Shown piece after piece: positions 9,762-17,753 of a stretch of 64,000 nucleotides of DNA. This stretch comes from an uncultured Chthonomonas sp. (lineage in GTDB: Bacteria; Armatimonadota; Chthonomonadetes; Chthonomonadales; Chthonomonadaceae), in NCBI GenBank assembly GCA_903859705.1, contig CAIONQ010000154.1:1-64000 (forward strand), in the 5' to 3' direction. The notes under the pieces were generated by a model that searched no databases, was not told the DNA's origin, and was given only the letters and a program-made list of their open reading frames with translations. Numbering within the stretch: position 1 is the stretch's first letter; the number at the start of each line of letters is the position of its first letter. The position numbers and the translations under genes were made by a program.

Positions 9762-10240
9762 CCAATAAGCCCTTCAATCAACCGCTTTTGTTGCGTTTGC
9801 AGGTGTTCCATAAGCCTGTGTAAACGGCGGTTGAGCCATAGCCACTCTGCCACCTTTCCCAGTAGCCCAAGGGGTGCGGAATAAGTGAATCGATCCGTGA
9901 GCCTGGTTACGCCGGGTAGCGTGGATTCAAACAGATGATCATGCTGCCAGCGCTTAAATGGCCCACTCACCTGTTCATCTCGGAAATAGGCAGATTGTGG
10001 GCAACCCGGATCTGGCTGATCAAATGCGGTGATTTGTGATGATAGCTCCCAGTTGAATCCGCCATAACGGGCACGTAATTTAACAACGGTACCCAGGCGC
10101 ATTGGTACTTCTCCGGCATCAATTATCCTCTCGTTTGTTTCCGGAGGAGACACCCGGGGATGATTGCTTATATCGGTTATAAACTCAAATACTCGATCTA
10201 TGGGTGCGTTTATTTCGATAGTTCGTTCAATTACGGGCAT
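9752..10240 (-). CDS. SRPBCC (START-like) domain protein
   Basis: A 162-residue protein read from the ATG at 10240 (VIERTIEINAPIDRVFEFIT). The opening pattern and the later SGPFKRWQHDHLFES and RLTDRFTYSAPLGLLGKVAEWLWL match the polyketide cyclase/SRPBCC helix-grip fold, a hydrophobic ligand-binding fold. An upstream in-frame extension to 10327 exists but lacks family similarity. It is not possible to say what it binds. It lies 101 bases downstream of an NTF2-like gene on the same strand and may be co-transcribed with it. Confidence 0.8.
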   Translation of the reverse strand: MPVIERTIEINAPIDRVFEFITDISNHPRVSPPETNERIIDAGEVPMRLGTVVKLRARYGGFNWELSSQITAFDQPDPGCPQSAYFRDEQVSGPFKRWQHDHLFESTLPGVTRLTDRFTYSAPLGLLGKVAEWLWLNRRLHRLMEHLQTQQKRLIEGLIGGS

Positions 10241-10341
10241 TAAGAGTAATCCAATTACCTGGCAGGCATAGTGCCAGTTACATGGCATATCGACGGAACA
10301 GACAACCGGGCATTCATTTGAAAGCAAGATTCACATGGCTC

Positions 10342-10719
10342 TTACTTGCTGGCGCTGCTTGCCATTATTCGATCTTCGCCCATTTCCATGCGCCGAATCA
10401 AGCCCTCATTTATAGTGTAGATGTGCTCCACAATCAGGTCTTCAAGCAGGTTGCCCTGCAGGTCTTTCACTACCTGATGAACTTCGATAGCAATTCGCCC
10501 GTTAGTATCTGTTGTGAACTGCACCGGATCTACATGGGGATCTACGAGGTTCCATTGTTTGGACCAGTATGCGCGTATTCCATCGTGCCCTTGAATGTAG
10601 CCACCCTCCATGGTGTTGGGCCACTCAACTTCAGCGTGCATTGTTGCCAGTGCGGCCGGGAGGTTGCGGGTGTTGAACGCGTGGTAGGCGGCAGTTAACA
10701 GATCCTGGTTGCTGGACAT
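10342..10719 (-). CDS. SnoaL/NTF2-like domain protein
   Basis: A 125-residue protein of the NTF2-like/SnoaL superfamily. It shows the opening LLTAAYHAFNTRNLPAALA, then MHAEVEWPNTMEGG, GHDGIRAYWSKQW, and the closing VEHIYTINEGLIRRMEMGE, all typical of the cone-shaped alpha+beta fold. The start at 10719 is preferred over the ATG at 10731 because GGAGAG lies seven bases upstream of it. Members range from isomerases to stress proteins, so no substrate is assigned. Convergent with nothing; it probably heads a two-gene minus-strand unit with the SRPBCC gene. Confidence 0.8.
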   Translation of the reverse strand: MSSNQDLLTAAYHAFNTRNLPAALATMHAEVEWPNTMEGGYIQGHDGIRAYWSKQWNLVDPHVDPVQFTTDTNGRIAIEVHQVVKDLQGNLLEDLIVEHIYTINEGLIRRMEMGEDRIMASSASK

Positions 10720-10906
10720 CGGTCTCTCCATATCTAAGATAAGTTGTACACACTCTTAATTAAACGGGTAAGTAGCCCTCTGCGTTTCTAGTGTTGCGTG
10801 TTGGTAAGGTGAGTAAAAAGGCCAGAATAACCTGTTCGCCTGTTAAATTCTGGTGAGGATCGTGCCAATAATTCAGTAGTAATTGCTAACAACACCAACC
10901 TTAAGC

Positions 10907-11590
10907 ATGGGCAGGTATATGGATAAAAGATCGCCGGGTAAAAACTTGTGGTTGATGCGCAGCGTTATTGCCCTAATTGCCTGCGGTTTGATTCTGGTTG
11001 GTGCCCGGGCCCTGTTTCGGCCACAACATTCCGAAGAATCACAGGACGTACACCCGGCTCACCTCGTGCAGAATACTGACCGATTGGCACGGCTGCATGT
11101 GCCTCCGCCAGCTATTACACCGCTTGCATCCGGATTATGGCTGCGAATTCGTAAAGCGGATCGTCGACTGTACCAGTACCGAAACGGGCAGATAGTCCAC
11201 GAATTCCCCATTTCCCTTGGTTTTGCCCCCATTGGTGCAAAGGAACATCGGGACGATTACAAAACTCCGGAAGGCGTTTACTACCTGTGTGGCCGCAACC
11301 CGCACAGCCAGTTCTATTGTGCACTGAGGCTGAGCTATCCCAACGTTCAGGATGCAGAACGCTGCGCCAGCCAGGGCTTGATTACCTCTTGGGAGCTTGC
11401 CGCCGTACGCCGAGCCATAAAGCACCAACATGTGCCACCTCAGAACACAAAGGCTGGGGGTGACATCATGATACATGGCGGTGGCACAGGCCGAGACTGG
11501 ACCTGGGGCTGCATTGCGCTTGACAACCAGAATATGAAAGTATTGTATGCAGCCCTGCCAGCGGGAACGCCAGTATTGATTGAAAAGTGA
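10907..11590 (+). CDS. L,D-transpeptidase (YkuD) family protein
   Basis: About 227 residues with one N-terminal membrane anchor (SVIALIACGLILVGARALF), then a YkuD domain from about residue 80 (LWLRIRKADRRLYQYRNGQ). The catalytic motif is IMIHGGGTGRDWTWGCIAL, with the expected His ... Gly-Cys arrangement, so the enzyme could cross-link peptidoglycan or anchor proteins in the periplasm. A second Cys-containing segment (YYLCGRNPHSQFYCALRLSY) is seen. The start is uncertain: ATG at 10907 is given; ATG at 10919 and a TTG at 10883 are in frame. Promoter not evident. Confidence 0.85.
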   Translation: MGRYMDKRSPGKNLWLMRSVIALIACGLILVGARALFRPQHSEESQDVHPAHLVQNTDRLARLHVPPPAITPLASGLWLRIRKADRRLYQYRNGQIVHEFPISLGFAPIGAKEHRDDYKTPEGVYYLCGRNPHSQFYCALRLSYPNVQDAERCASQGLITSWELAAVRRAIKHQHVPPQNTKAGGDIMIHGGGTGRDWTWGCIALDNQNMKVLYAALPAGTPVLIEK

Positions 11591-11651
11591 GGACTGCATG
11601 AAGGAAACAGGTCCGCAGTGGGAACCTGGGGAACACAGGAACTGGCTGCAA

Positions 11652-12116
11652 CTAATCGGTTCGGTGCTCTTCAGACAGCATAGCCTCATTAACTTCGCTT
11701 ACTTCAGTCCACTGAATTTCAAGGGGCATTAAGCCGACGCCGTTCCATGGCTGATTCTGGCATTCTCGAAATCGTGCTCGTTTTTGCACGGCGTGTGCGG
11801 CATCGATTACCAACTTAACGTCCAGCAGTTGCTTTAACTCTTCATGCCTTGACCTATCTTCAGGCAATGCGGGATGTGTATCCAGATTTGCTTGCTTTTG
11901 ATAGAAGGCAGTTTCCCATCGCTGCCAGATGCCCCAGGCTTCAAGTGCCAGCTGGAACGTTTCCGCATCTACCGGTGACAACAAGAACACATCTTCTCCA
12001 CGGCCATTTACATCTCGCCATAGTGATTCAAAGAAATGCGGAATGCCCTGGTAATTGGCAATTCCACTCCGAGGGCCATCCCACCACTCTGTAATTGTAT
12101 GAATTGTCTCGAACAT
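11652..12116 (-). CDS. Conserved protein of unknown function
   Basis: A 154-residue soluble protein. The start at 12116 has AAGG five bases upstream. The N-terminus (ITEWWDGPRSGIANYQGIPH) followed by FLLSPVDAETFQLALEAWGIWQRWETAF resembles a widespread small bacterial hypothetical family in which the first block precedes an acidic/aromatic helix. No catalytic motif, signal peptide or membrane segment is visible. It lies convergent to the L,D-transpeptidase gene with 61 bases between them. Confidence 0.65.
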   Translation of the reverse strand: MFETIHTITEWWDGPRSGIANYQGIPHFFESLWRDVNGRGEDVFLLSPVDAETFQLALEAWGIWQRWETAFYQKQANLDTHPALPEDRSRHEELKQLLDVKLVIDAAHAVQKRARFRECQNQPWNGVGLMPLEIQWTEVSEVNEAMLSEEHRTD

Positions 12117-12431
12117 CTTTACCTTAGCCGCAAACAACAAAGTTAGCGTATCCGAATTGGGGATGGTAAACAGCCCCCCATAACTACAGTTATTGCGCAG
12201 TGCCGATAAACATTATGAACTGAATACGCTATTGATCACTGGTGGCAGAGCTTGATGGGATTAATTACAGGAGCGTGTGCCTGCGCGTGGGTAGAAGCAA
12301 GGAGTTCAGGAAGTAAGGCACCTTGCCCCGGCAGGCATTTATAGCTCTCGTGCCGAATTAGGGGGCGCGGCCCTTTCGTGCATCACAACTGTTCGAATGT
12401 TGGCAACATCCTGCAGAAGAGGCAACCAGAT
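12117..12431. other. Intergenic region between divergent genes
   Basis: About 315 bases separating the minus-strand unknown gene from the plus-strand TIM-barrel gene, so it should hold promoters for both. An AT-rich patch near 12140-12240 fits that. No RNA gene or repeat was recognised. Confidence 0.4.
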
Positions 12432-13418
12432 TTGAACAACAAACCCTCCATTACTCGCCGTGAGATGATCGTGGCAACTGCTATTTCCGGGCTTTCACTA
12501 GCAGCCGCTGGCACAGCAAACGCAGCGGGTGCGCCCGCTCGAAGCAAGATGTTTGTTTCAGTGCGAGATGAAATGCTGATGACCGGTGGGTATGCCAGCA
12601 TTGCCGAAGGATTGAAAGATGTTGGGCTTTCGGCAATTGAAATGGCCGTATCGCGCGATTCTTCTGTACGTGCTATCACACCCACCGCCGACAAACCTCG
12701 CCTGTTTCTGAACAGCGATGAAGATGTTGATGTGCTTGCGGAACAGCTTGCTTCCACTCATACGCGCGTTACCAGCCTGCTGATACCCAACAATTTTGGC
12801 GCGAAGGAGCTGGATGCCGAGGTGGCATGGGTAGTTCGCAATGTGCAAATGGCAGGTAAGCTGGGGGCAAGCGCTGTACGCATCGACTCTGCGATGGAAG
12901 GCGGCAGGCAGCTGCCAGTGAAAACCCGCCAGGAGATTTTCTCACGCTGTGTAAAGAAGATAATCTCTGAAACGAGCGGTGTGGATCTCGGCATTGAGAA
13001 TCACGGAGTGGAAGGGAATGACCCCGATTTTCTGCTGGGGCTAATACACATGGTTGGCAGCAAGCGGCTTGGAATTACCATGGATATGGGTAACTTCTAC
13101 TGGGCAGGCTACCCCATTGAAGAGCTATACACCATTCTTCAGCGGCTAGCCCCCTATGCAAAACATACCCATGTGAAGAACATTGGCTACCCTGCAGAAA
13201 TGCGCAATACAAGGCGGCAGGCCGGGTATGAATACGGTAAGTATGTATGCCCGATTGCGGATGGAGATATCGATCTCAAACGCGTAATCGGCTTCTTGCG
13301 AGCGGCCGGCTACCGGCGAGACCTGTGTATTGAAGATGAATCTTTGAGCCGATATGACGAACAAACTCGGCGAAAGCACCTGCGCGAAGCGGCAGCATTT
13401 CTTGCAAGCACCCTGTAG
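12432..13418 (+). CDS. Tat-exported sugar isomerase/epimerase-like TIM barrel
   Basis: A 328-residue protein of the xylose isomerase-like TIM-barrel (AP endonuclease family 2) superfamily. The preferred start is a TTG at 12432, nine bases after AGAGG; a GTG at 12378 is open but has no ribosome site. A twin-arginine signal (ITRREMIVATAISGLSLAAA) shows export. Barrel elements include SAVRIDSAMEGG, VDLGIENHGVEGN, LGITMDMGNFYW, AKHTHVKNIGYP and LCIEDESL, which carry the acidic and His residues that usually bind the metal. Tat-exported epimerase-like proteins of this type are frequent in Planctomycetota and relatives. Sugar substrate unknown. Confidence 0.82.
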   Translation: MNNKPSITRREMIVATAISGLSLAAAGTANAAGAPARSKMFVSVRDEMLMTGGYASIAEGLKDVGLSAIEMAVSRDSSVRAITPTADKPRLFLNSDEDVDVLAEQLASTHTRVTSLLIPNNFGAKELDAEVAWVVRNVQMAGKLGASAVRIDSAMEGGRQLPVKTRQEIFSRCVKKIISETSGVDLGIENHGVEGNDPDFLLGLIHMVGSKRLGITMDMGNFYWAGYPIEELYTILQRLAPYAKHTHVKNIGYPAEMRNTRRQAGYEYGKYVCPIADGDIDLKRVIGFLRAAGYRRDLCIEDESLSRYDEQTRRKHLREAAAFLASTL

Positions 13419-13473
13419 GAACTGACCGTAGGGTTGCCCGGCGCTACCCGGCAAGCTTTAAGGAGAATTTCTA

Positions 13474-13848
13474 ATGAGCCTCATCAGTTCCGCCCTATCC
13501 CTTGCGCGCACCGCATCGATGGAAGGCTCTTCAGGAGCCTCTGGCAAAGACCTTTCTGTTACCGAGCTTTCGATCTCCGTGCGTGATCTCCAGCGACAGG
13601 TTGCAAAACTAACAAGCATGAACCTGGCTCTTTTTGAAATATTGAAAGAGCGAACGGGGATTACGGAGCAAGAGCTCATTGCCAGAATAGAGCTACTTGA
13701 GCAGAAGCCGCAAGACACAGCGAGCCAGGCCGATGGACAAACTCCGCAAGCGGGAGCAACGTGTGAGCTGTGCGGTAAAACCTATAGCAAGCGCAACAAC
13801 CGATGCCTGTACTGCGGACATATAAACACCCGCACATCTATTCTTTAG
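13474..13848 (+). CDS. Small coiled-coil zinc-ribbon protein
   Basis: A 124-residue protein with a strong Shine-Dalgarno (AAGGAG) ahead of the ATG. Residues 30-75 are predicted helical with heptad-like hydrophobics (ISVRDLQRQVAKL, LELLEQ-type). The C-terminus holds a four-Cys zinc-binding knuckle pair, CELCGKTYSKRNNRCLYCGH. This looks like a small structural or nucleic-acid-associated protein; no family was recognised. It is followed by the strong hairpin at 13935-13980. Confidence 0.75.
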   Translation: MSLISSALSLARTASMEGSSGASGKDLSVTELSISVRDLQRQVAKLTSMNLALFEILKERTGITEQELIARIELLEQKPQDTASQADGQTPQAGATCELCGKTYSKRNNRCLYCGHINTRTSIL

Positions 13849-13934
13849 AGGATACTTGCGGAACCTGCAGCCGCATGGATCTGTATTTGGCGCAGAAAGC
13901 CATGTAGCCATAATCGAAGACAGCAATTTAAAAA

Positions 13935-13985
13935 GCGCGCATCCTCCTACCGCCTGCTGGCGGTTAGAAGATGCGCGCCTTTATT
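13935..13985. terminator. Bidirectional intrinsic terminator
   Basis: A 20-base arm GCGCGCATCCTCCTACCGCC pairs, with two mismatches, with GGCGGTTAGAAGATGCGCGC around a TGCT loop (13935-13978). TTTATTT follows on the plus strand and an A-run precedes it, giving a U-run for the minus strand. It separates the convergent genes ending at 13848 and 14019. Confidence 0.88.
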
Positions 13986-14018
13986 TGTGAAACGCAGGTT
14001 GAGAAGCCGTGCCGTTTA

Positions 14019-14213
14019 TTAAGCAGCGGATTCCTGTGCAGACGATTCGATTTTGCGGAATTTGCGGCGGTACAGAATAACTCGGCTGCCAATTGGCAAC
14101 TCATCGGCTTCGCGAACATGCACGATAGCGCCAGTCTCTACATCAACATACTGGCCAGGTTCTACCGTTTCTCCGGATCTGTACTCTTTCAGCGATACTG
14201 TATTAGCAACCAT
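14019..14213 (-). CDS. Small conserved-looking protein (64 aa), unknown
   Basis: A 64-residue basic protein with the sequence pattern SGETVEPGQYVDVETGAIVH and VILYRRKFRKI. AGGAG lies 11 bases before the ATG at 14213 and the gene has its own long leader with an inverted repeat, so it is likely expressed. The GxYVDxETG pattern loosely recalls small YjzC-like proteins, but that is a weak hint. No transmembrane segment or cysteine pairs. Confidence 0.6.
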   Translation of the reverse strand: MVANTVSLKEYRSGETVEPGQYVDVETGAIVHVREADELPIGSRVILYRRKFRKIESSAQESAA

Positions 14214-14227
14214 TGGAATAATTTCTC

Positions 14228-14304
14228 CTGACAGCGGTGCGGACCCGCCCCTGTTGGTGGGCCCGACCTTAGAGGTTTTTTGAACCCCAATTAACTGCTG
14301 TCAG
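14228..14304 (-). promoter_or_regulatory. Structured leader of the 64-aa gene
   Basis: CTGACAGC (14228-14235) is perfectly complementary to GCTGTCAG (14297-14304), enclosing a GC-rich inner hairpin (GGGCCC with GGGTCC, one wobble pair, read on the minus strand). The lower arm directly abuts the AGGAG of the small gene, so folding would affect access to the ribosome site. No known riboswitch consensus was recognised. Confidence 0.5.
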
Positions 14305-14423
14305 TATATTATACGTCGTGATTCCGCATCAGGTTGCAATTTTTTCACTACTATGCAAACTGTAACATAATTGCTCATTGTAGCATTTGGTTGACAGGCT
14401 ATCTTTTTGGTTAGCCCTGGCAC
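14305..14423. other. AT-rich promoter segment of the small gene
   Basis: About 120 bases of clearly AT-richer DNA between the end of cydB and the leader of the 64-aa gene. It most likely contains the minus-strand promoter of the small gene; no single -35/-10 pair could be chosen with confidence. Confidence 0.35.
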
Positions 14424-15446
14424 CTAATAGTGAAAATGGCCCGTATCCACCTTTCCTCTAAACACCCAGTAAATGGCCACGGTGTAGGCCGCCACAAATG
14501 GCATTCCCAACAGGGCGATGGTGGCCATAATTCTGAGCGATGTTTGCGAAGATGCCGCGTTATAGATGGTTAGGCTAAACTCGGGCCCGGGAGCAGAGGG
14601 CACCAGGTTGGGAAACAGCCCCAGCGCAAACAGGGCCAACAACCCTGCAATGCTGCAGCAAGAGGATACAAAGGCCAGGCCATAGCGCCCATGTGTTATC
14701 TCTCTGGGGATGTTTGCTATAGAGAGCAGCGCCAGCGTTGGAATCAGAAACAGCCATGGAATCTCCCGCATTTTATCTGCCATATGCGGGGCAAACACAA
14801 AGGTTGCCATGGTTAAGAGCCCGAACATCACACCAAAAAAGATGATAGCGCTCTTAACCCAGCGCGTTACTTCTGAGCGCAGTTCACCATCTGTTTTAAG
14901 GGCAAGGAATATGGCTCCATGCATCATAAACAGAGCAACGGTTACCACGCCCGTTATCAGGGCATAGGGGTTGAGCAGATTGAAGAATCCACCCTGATAC
15001 TCTTTATCGGCACCCAGCGGTATCCCAATTACGATGTTGCCCAGGGCAATGCCCATAAGCAGGGCAATGAGGTAGCTTGCGATGCTGAAGCTGATATCCC
15101 ACCCATTGCGCCACCGTACTGATTCTCGCTTTGAGCGAAATTCGATGGCAACCGCACGAAATATCAAAGAGCAGAGCAGAAGCATAAATGCCGTGTAAAA
15201 CCCGGAAAACACGGTGGCGTACACATGCGGAAATGCGGCGAATAGGGCACCGCCACCAACCACCAGCCACACCTCGTTGCCATCCCACACGGGGCCGATG
15301 GCGTTGAGAAGCACGCGTCTATCGTGATCCTTCTTTGCAAACAGGTGAAGCACGCCCACCCCAAGATCAAACCCATCCAGAATGGCGTAGCCGGTGAGCA
15401 GCACTCCAACAATAACAAACCATATTGCGTTAAGGCTGAGGCTCAT
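14424..15446 (-). CDS. cydB: Cytochrome bd ubiquinol oxidase subunit II
   Basis: A 340-residue membrane protein. The start (AIWFVIVGVLLTGYAILDGF) followed by DLGVGVLH, GPVWDGNEVWLVVGGGALFA and FPHVYATVFSGFYTAF is diagnostic of CydB. It has about eight to nine transmembrane helices and a typical family length. With CydA it forms the inner-membrane quinol:O2 oxidoreductase that works at low oxygen or under respiratory stress and does not pump protons. It overlaps cydA by four bases (ATGA), so the pair is coupled. No cydDC-type exporter is nearby. Confidence 0.97.
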   Translation of the reverse strand: MSLSLNAIWFVIVGVLLTGYAILDGFDLGVGVLHLFAKKDHDRRVLLNAIGPVWDGNEVWLVVGGGALFAAFPHVYATVFSGFYTAFMLLLCSLIFRAVAIEFRSKRESVRWRNGWDISFSIASYLIALLMGIALGNIVIGIPLGADKEYQGGFFNLLNPYALITGVVTVALFMMHGAIFLALKTDGELRSEVTRWVKSAIIFFGVMFGLLTMATFVFAPHMADKMREIPWLFLIPTLALLSIANIPREITHGRYGLAFVSSCCSIAGLLALFALGLFPNLVPSAPGPEFSLTIYNAASSQTSLRIMATIALLGMPFVAAYTVAIYWVFRGKVDTGHFHY

Positions 15447-16831
15447 ACATCCAGTCCTTTCTCAGCCAGCACGGCCGCTACGCCGTGGGTGCCGCCATGG
15501 GCACCGGGCAGATCTTCGGGCAGAGGCCCCTCTTTAATCCGTTGATCCAGCAAAAACAGAAACAACGCCAGCAGCAGCGAATAAACAAAGCCAAACATCA
15601 ACAGGGAGCCGATAATCTGATTGGCCTTAACCGCCTTAGAAAGCGCATCCGAGGTGCGAAGCAGCCCATACACCACCCAGGGTTGGCGGCCCATTTCGGC
15701 CGAAAACCAGCCAGCCTGGTTGGCAAGTTGCGGGCCAATTACGGCAACAACCAGCAGCTTTAACACCAGTTGGTTCTTCCATAATGAACCACGCAGGCAC
15801 AGGAAACCAGCAAGCAAGCTCAGGCCAATAAGGCCCATGCCAATAGCAATCATAAGGTGATAGGTTTGAAACACCCTGGCCGCTGGCGGCCTATCTGCAA
15901 TGGGAACCTGATTAAGCCCGGGCACAGGCCTTGTGGTATCGCCATATAACAGCCACGAGCCCATGCCGGGCAGCGAAAAGCCCAGCGTGCGGCCATGCGC
16001 CTCATCTACCATGCCCAAAAGATACAGATCCATGGGTTTGTCGGATTCAAAGTGCCCCTCATAAGCGGCAAGCTTGGCAGGCTGATTGTGGGCCACACCA
16101 TCGGCACTGCGATGCCCCAGAAATAGCTGTACGCAGGATGCGCACAACGCAACGGATAACCCAACCTTCATGGAGGCCTTTGCAAACTCCAGATGCCTGC
16201 CCTTAAGCAGGTAGTAGGCGCTTACACTGGTTACCAGAAATGCCCCCGCCATCCAGGCGGCAACCACCACATGTTCCAGCCTATCTACTGAGGAGGGGTT
16301 GAAAACCATGGCCCAGAAATCGGTAATCTCTGCTCTGGCATTAACCCCCGTGCCAACAATGTGAAAGCCGGCCGGGGTTTGCTGCCAGGAGTTGGCAACC
16401 ACAATCCACACCGCACTGAGGGTAGAGCCCAGTGCCACCATTAGGGTGGAGAAAAAGTGCACTTTTGGGGTAACTCTGTCCCACCCAAAAACCAGAATGG
16501 CCAGAAAGCCAGATTCCAGAAAAAACGCGAAGATACCCTCCGCGGCAAGAGCGCTGCCAAAAACATCGCCCACATAGCGGGAGTAAGTGGCCCAGTTGGT
16601 TCCGAACTCAAACTCCATAACTATGCCGGTGGCAACCCCCACGGCAAAGGTAAGGGCGAATATTTTTACCCAGAATCGGGTCATCTGGTGATATAGCGGA
16701 TTATGTGTTTTTAGGTACATGCCCTCCATGATTACCAGCAGGAGGCCCAGGCCAATACTGAGGGGAGGATAGATGTAGTGGATACCTATCGTAAAGGCAA
16801 ACTGCAAACGCGCCAGAATTTCAACGCTCAT
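15443..16831 (-). CDS. cydA: Cytochrome bd ubiquinol oxidase subunit I
   Basis: A 462-residue polytopic protein read from the ATG at 16831, three bases after AAGGATCT-type Shine-Dalgarno; the open frame extends to 16900 without similarity. The haem ligands are visible: H18 (GIHYIYP), the His in [14 protein letters not shown], and the quinol/haem signature [16 protein letters not shown] preceded by FSAEM. The length and the short segment before GRQPW indicate a short-Q-loop type, unlike the longer E. coli CydA. It is the first gene of a cydAB operon; a hairpin near 17027-17053 separates it from the gene upstream. Confidence 0.97.
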   Translation of the reverse strand: MSVEILARLQFAFTIGIHYIYPPLSIGLGLLLVIMEGMYLKTHNPLYHQMTRFWVKIFALTFAVGVATGIVMEFEFGTNWATYSRYVGDVFGSALAAEGIFAFFLESGFLAILVFGWDRVTPKVHFFSTLMVALGSTLSAVWIVVANSWQQTPAGFHIVGTGVNARAEITDFWAMVFNPSSVDRLEHVVVAAWMAGAFLVTSVSAYYLLKGRHLEFAKASMKVGLSVALCASCVQLFLGHRSADGVAHNQPAKLAAYEGHFESDKPMDLYLLGMVDEAHGRTLGFSLPGMGSWLLYGDTTRPVPGLNQVPIADRPPAARVFQTYHLMIAIGMGLIGLSLLAGFLCLRGSLWKNQLVLKLLVVAVIGPQLANQAGWFSAEMGRQPWVVYGLLRTSDALSKAVKANQIIGSLLMFGFVYSLLLALFLFLLDQRIKEGPLPEDLPGAHGGTHGVAAVLAEKGLDV

Positions 16832-17026
16832 AGATCCTTGCTTCTTTCTTGCTTCTTTCTTGCTGCGCCCGGCTACATTGCCTGCGCCACGGAACCCCAC
16901 CAGAAAGCTTGCGATAGCTATTTTGGGATCAAACCCACTGAGGCTACCTCTATTTACGTTTACGGCAGTAATATTAGTGGTGCTTATTATCAGATATGTG
17001 TTGTTTTTTGCGTTCAGAAACTGAAA

Positions 17027-17053
17027 AAGCCCGGCTTCGCCGGGCTTTTTTGT
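17027..17053. terminator. Bidirectional intrinsic terminator
   Basis: AAAAAGCCCGGC and GCCGGGCTTTTTT form a perfect stem with a TTC loop, flanked by A and T runs. It lies downstream of the minus-strand thioredoxin gene that ends at 17084 and so most likely terminates that transcript before cydA. Confidence 0.9.
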
Positions 17054-17083
17054 TCACACAATATTTATGTAAAGCGATGTTAA

Positions 17084-17656
17084 TTAGTGGCCGGCAGCCT
17101 GAGGTGCATTGGTAACCAGGTACTGCTTGAAGGTGCTCTGATCTGCGGCCGACCAGTGTGGGGCCGTTTTCTTGATAAGCGCCATAAAGGCATCAATTTC
17201 GGCTGGTTCGCCGGGGTAGCCAATATTCTGGTTCTTTGGCATCACGTTAGAATCACCCAGCTTCTTACCCTTTGCATCCAGGAAGGCATAGAAAGGCAGG
17301 CCAGACTGAGCGCCACCCAGTGTGCCCATTAGCTCTTTGCCGCCTGGGTTTTCAAAGCCTTTGATTTTGGCCGGGTCGTTTTCCATCACATCCAGATTCA
17401 CAACAACATAGTTGTCTTCAAACATCTTCTTAAACTCGGGTCGATCCATCACACCCTCCAGTTTATGGCACCAGCCGCACCAGGTGGCGTGGAAGATAAC
17501 CAGAACGGGTTTGTGGGTTTTTGCCGAGGTGGCCTTTGCCGTGGCAAGGATTTTTGCAGCAGGCTTAGGTGCGGCGCCATCCGCCAGGGCGGGGCGAGCA
17601 ATACCAGCGAGAGTAAAGAGAGCGGCGGCAGCAACAAGCATTTTGAGTGTACGCAT
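17084..17656 (-). CDS. Secreted thioredoxin-fold protein
   Basis: A 190-residue exported protein. Signal peptide MLVAAAALFTLAGIARPALA is followed by a thioredoxin fold with the redox pair CGWC in VLVIFHATWCGWCHKLE and the cis-Pro region GLPFYAFLDAKGK. AGGAG lies about nine bases before the ATG at 17656; the upstream extension to 17680 is unlikely. The CxWC-His context resembles thioredoxin-like thiol:disulfide proteins of the DsbD/TlpA-like type; substrate unknown. It lies between cydAB and a metalloprotease on the same strand. Confidence 0.9.
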   Translation of the reverse strand: MRTLKMLVAAAALFTLAGIARPALADGAAPKPAAKILATAKATSAKTHKPVLVIFHATWCGWCHKLEGVMDRPEFKKMFEDNYVVVNLDVMENDPAKIKGFENPGGKELMGTLGGAQSGLPFYAFLDAKGKKLGDSNVMPKNQNIGYPGEPAEIDAFMALIKKTAPHWSAADQSTFKQYLVTNAPQAAGH

Positions 17657-17753
17657 AAAACGGTATCTCCTGTGGTGCAAATTAAGAGAGGGCGCAGAGC
17701 AAGATAAATGAGATTGGGCCTATGGCAAGCCACAGGCCCAATCCACAGGGATG

